Under the pieces are notes generated by a model. That model did no database searches and was not told the origin of the DNA. It saw only the letters and a list, made by a program, of their open reading frames with translations. Shown here one piece after another: positions 61,519 through 64,000 of a stretch of 64,000 nucleotides of DNA (the first letter of the stretch is position 1; the number at the start of each line of letters is the position of its first letter). Origin of the DNA: Sphingomonas sp. FARSPH (GTDB lineage: Bacteria; Pseudomonadota; Alphaproteobacteria; Sphingomonadales; Sphingomonadaceae); the NCBI RefSeq assembly GCF_003355005.1, contig NZ_CP029985.1, positions 2,936,501 to 3,000,500 on the forward strand. Reading direction: 5' to 3'. The position numbers were made by a program, and so were the translations under genes.

Positions 61519-62042
61519 CAAGGAACGATGGATCCGTTTCGGTTTCAACGCGGTTAAGAGTGCGTCCTTGAGCCGCTCGTATTGATCGCGAGCCTGAATA
61601 TCTGATTTTGGGCGAGAGCGGTCGCCCTGCTCTCCCGCCGAGACGACCCAGAACCCGTCATTCGAGGTAACTTGACGACGCCCCAACTTCTGCCGCTCGT
61701 TCATCTTGCGCTACTGCGTCACGTACAAGGCACGCAGCGGAAGGAGCGCTCGCGATCAGCGTCTCCTCGTCGGTAATCCGAACTACGGATTGATCGAAGG
61801 TTGCTACATGTGGCCGTGGCTGCGATACCGGCCTTCGGGTGCGAGCTTCGGTTCGAAGGCGCAGGGTCATCACGTTGGTCGGGCCGCCAGCGCCGATTGC
61901 CTGTGACCTGGACCGCATATGTACAATTTGCATGCACTCGCTTTGCTCAAGCGCCTGCCCGCTTTGCTTTCTTACTTCGGAACTCCCGGCGACTTGCCAT
62001 TCGCATTGCCCCACGCCGAAGCGCGGGTTGACTGCTAGGATT
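61519..62042. other. Intergenic region with repeat copy 5
   Basis: About 520 bp lie between the divergent cyclase and K+-channel genes. It holds the repeat at 61641-61704 and the promoters of both genes. Open frames through it are of poor quality; no further gene is supported. Confidence 0.5.
61641..61704 (-). repeat. Dispersed intergenic repeat, copy 5
   Basis: On the minus strand it reads ATGAACGAGCGGCAGAAGTT, GGGGCGTCGTCAAG and CGAATGACGGGTTCTGGGTC. Its ATG happens to be in frame with the diguanylate cyclase 62 codons downstream. Confidence 0.65.
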
Positions 62043-63086
62043 ATGCGTGGCCAGGGAAAGGAACGTCATCGTACGGCGACCGCGCCATCGCTACGACGGC
62101 GACTTGGGATGCCCATCTGGCTGTCGCTGCTATGGCGCATTGCCCTCGTCTTGGCGCTGATCGGCGTCGCACTGGCGGGCCATTGGCCCGACCGGGGCGG
62201 ACTGCGCGACAACATCGACGGCCATATCAGCTTTGCCGACGTTCTATACTTTACAATGATTACCATCACGACGGTCGGTTATGGAGACATCGTGCCGGTG
62301 ACGGAGGGCGCTCGGCTGTTCGACACGTTCGTTGTCACGCCGATCCGTCTATTTGTGTGGCTCATCTTTCTGGGTACCGCCTATGACTTTCTCCTCCGAC
62401 GCGTCTGGGACCGCTGGCGCATGAAAATGATCCAGCAGCGGCTGAGTGGGCACACGATCGTCACTGGCTTCGGCACGTCCGGCAGTGAGGCAGTCGCGGA
62501 GATGATGCGGCGGGGGACTGATCCTGCGACCATCGTTGTTATCGACGAGCACGCGGCGGCGATCGAGGTGGCCGAAGCCTTGGGCGTGAACGTCATGCAA
62601 GGCGACGCCAGCCGCAATGCAACGCTCGAGGCGGTTCAGGTCGCTCGCGCCAGGGCAGTGATCGTATCGGCGGGACGAGACGATACATCTATTCTGATCC
62701 TCCTCACCGCACGCCGCCTTGCCCCCGGGGTGCCGCTCAGCGTCGTCATTCGATCGGAGGACAATGAACCCCTGGCGCGCCAAGCGGGAGCGACCACGGT
62801 GATCAATCCGGCAAGCTTTGCGGGATTGCTGCTGGCAGGCTCGACCTATGGCGAACATTTGGCAGACTACATCGCCGACCTCTCAGCGCATGGCGGGCGC
62901 GTGGCGCTGCACGAACGCGACGTCGCGCCGACCGAGTGCGGCAAGCCACTGTCGGCGCTCACCACCGGACTCGGCGTGCGCATCCATCGCGACGGCACCG
63001 CCATCGGCTTTTGGGAGAAGGGCGCGGAGCGGCTCGAACCAAGAGATCGCATTGTCGAGATCGTACCGGCGGGCCGACCCTCTTGA
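62043..63086 (+). CDS. Potassium channel with RCK (TrkA-N) domain
   Basis: This is a 347-residue protein from MRGQGKERHRTATAPSLRRR. A two-helix pore module comes first: LSLLWRIALVLALIGVALAG, then the selectivity filter TITTVGYGDIVPVTEGARLF, then PIRLFVWLIFLGTAYDFLLR. A Rossmann-type RCK domain (HTIVTGFGTSGSEAVAEMMR) and a TrkA-C-like end follow. It is an inner-membrane K+-selective channel gated by a cytosolic ligand. It is translationally coupled to the DUF389 gene (TTGA). Confidence 0.93.
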   Translation: MRGQGKERHRTATAPSLRRRLGMPIWLSLLWRIALVLALIGVALAGHWPDRGGLRDNIDGHISFADVLYFTMITITTVGYGDIVPVTEGARLFDTFVVTPIRLFVWLIFLGTAYDFLLRRVWDRWRMKMIQQRLSGHTIVTGFGTSGSEAVAEMMRRGTDPATIVVIDEHAAAIEVAEALGVNVMQGDASRNATLEAVQVARARAVIVSAGRDDTSILILLTARRLAPGVPLSVVIRSEDNEPLARQAGATTVINPASFAGLLLAGSTYGEHLADYIADLSAHGGRVALHERDVAPTECGKPLSALTTGLGVRIHRDGTAIGFWEKGAERLEPRDRIVEIVPAGRPS

Positions 63087-64000
63087 ACGGCTCAACCGCA
63101 ACCGGCTCGAGAAATTCGACCAGTCGGCTCGGCCGGATCGCTTTGTATCGCTGGTGGCGTCGATCGATCGTCGACCCGATCGATCATGAGGCGGTGCTTG
63201 CCCGCGTTGTGGAAGAGAGCGGCTGGAGCCCGCGCTTTGCCTTCATGACGATGATGTCCGCAGGCATCGCCGTTCTCGGGCTCCTGCTCTCATCGCCGGC
63301 GGTGGTGATCGGCGCGATGCTCATCTCGCCGCTTATGAGCCCCATTCTCGGTTTCGGTTTCAGTCTCGCGCTCTTCGACTTCCGCGAGCTGCGTCGGTCG
63401 TTGAAGGCGCTGGCGATCGGCGCCGTTGCAGCGGTAGCGTTCACCTCGCTGCTGGTGCTCGTTTCGCCGCTGCAGGCGCCGACGGCCGAAATCGTGGCGC
63501 GGACCCGCCCGAACCTGTTCGACCTTGCCGTCGCGCTATTCGCCGCGCTCGCAGGAACGTTCGCCATCATCCGTGGGCGCGGCGACACGATCGTCGGCGT
63601 TGCAATCGCCACTGCGCTCATGCCGCCGCTGGCGGTGGTGGGATATGGCATCGCGACCCGCAATGCGCCGGTCGGCCTGGGCGCCTTTGCGCTATTCGTG
63701 ACGAATTTCATCACCATCGCGTTGTCGGCAACGCTGATGGCGCGTTTCTATGGCTTCGCCCACCATCTGTCGCGGCGGCAGGGTTGGATGCAAACCATCA
63801 TCCTCACGCTCGTTTTCGTCATGATGGTCATCCCGCTCGGCATTTCCCTCAATCGGATCGGCCGTGAGGCCGTGGCGACGTCGCAGACGCGCTCGTTCCT
63901 GTCCGACCGGTTCGGCGCCGAAGCGCGCGTGACCCAATTAGACATCGACTTTACGGCCGAGCCGATCGTGGTTCGCGCGGTCGTAATCACGCCACGGCGC
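63083..64000 (+). CDS. DUF389 family membrane protein (5' part)
   Basis: This open frame starts at a TTG overlapping the channel stop and runs off the window (306 codons seen). The hallmark segments of DUF389 are MTMMSAGIAVLGLLLSSPAV, VIGAMLISPLMSPILGFGFS and GVAIATALMPPLAVVGYGIA. Several more hydrophobic segments follow (GAFALFVTNFITIALSATLM). The function of the family is not established. Coupling to a K+ channel suggests a shared role in ion or envelope balance, which is an inference. Confidence 0.88.
   Translation, partial: MNGSTATGSRNSTSRLGRIALYRWWRRSIVDPIDHEAVLARVVEESGWSPRFAFMTMMSAGIAVLGLLLSSPAVVIGAMLISPLMSPILGFGFSLALFDFRELRRSLKALAIGAVAAVAFTSLLVLVSPLQAPTAEIVARTRPNLFDLAVALFAALAGTFAIIRGRGDTIVGVAIATALMPPLAVVGYGIATRNAPVGLGAFALFVTNFITIALSATLMARFYGFAHHLSRRQGWMQTIILTLVFVMMVIPLGISLNRIGREAVATSQTRSFLSDRFGAEARVTQLDIDFTAEPIVVRAVVITPRR

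Noticed and set aside
63184..63717. 177-codon minus-strand frame at the right end
   Set aside because: Ala/Ser/Arg-rich shadow of the DUF389 gene, whose own frame runs off the window.

Overview
The window looks like a chromosomal segment of a sphingomonad (Alphaproteobacteria, Sphingomonadaceae). The evidence is high G+C throughout, two long TonB-dependent receptors, a pyruvate dehydrogenase E1 beta subunit with an N-terminal lipoyl domain, frequent ATGA/TTGA gene overlaps, and many products of sphingomonad type. This assignment rests on sequence style and gene content, not on a database match.

1-31.4 kb is ordinary core genome. It holds an RppH-like Nudix gene (cut by the window edge), an HSL-type esterase, an HDAC-family deacetylase, a CFA-synthase-like methyltransferase, an SDR, purF, a large TonB receptor, hisI with a lipoprotein gene, a MerR regulator with an acyl-CoA dehydrogenase, an MFS-cysK-cell wall hydrolase operon, pdhA-pdhB, an Lrp regulator, a histidine-kinase-like protein with a polysaccharide deacetylase, an LLM oxidoreductase, tRNA-Ser(UGA), a lytic transglycosylase, and a tight run dac-holB-metG-tatD-MBL-aspartyl protease.

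31.4-39 kb is a transposon graveyard. It contains an IS30-family gene, two hypothetical genes, and an ISNCY-type transposase gene cut in two by a complete IS66-family element (34492-36868). The IS66 copy has 13-bp matching ends and a perfect 8-bp target duplication (GTCCGAGA). Removing it and one duplication copy restores the ISNCY reading frame.

39.2-49.2 kb is a metal-homeostasis island. Two RcnR-type regulators both carry the His3/Cys35/His60/His64 ligand set, and each has a G-tract dyad upstream. The first stands divergent from a porin and an ABC transporter with a fused double permease, an ATPase with an extra C-terminal domain and no binding protein. The second precedes a DmeF-like Co/Ni exporter that carries a frameshift. 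Between them, on the minus strand, a yybP-ykoY (Mn2+) riboswitch precedes mntP, which is followed by a second cation exporter. Near-identical palindromes (GGTGTCACAACC-GGAC-GGTTGTGACACC type) lie at both island ends and once in the middle. The RcnR-porin-ABC unit is the best candidate here for an undescribed system.

49.4-64 kb is mixed accessory and core: metallophosphoesterase-MFS, LysR, a second TonB receptor, a thioesterase, AraC next to an exported lactonase-like MBL protein, an S41-like protease, a MASE1-GGDEF diguanylate cyclase, and a K+ channel-DUF389 pair that runs off the end. A dispersed intergenic repeat, always in the same orientation, recurs at 39.0, 49.3, 55.4, 57.7 and 61.7 kb.
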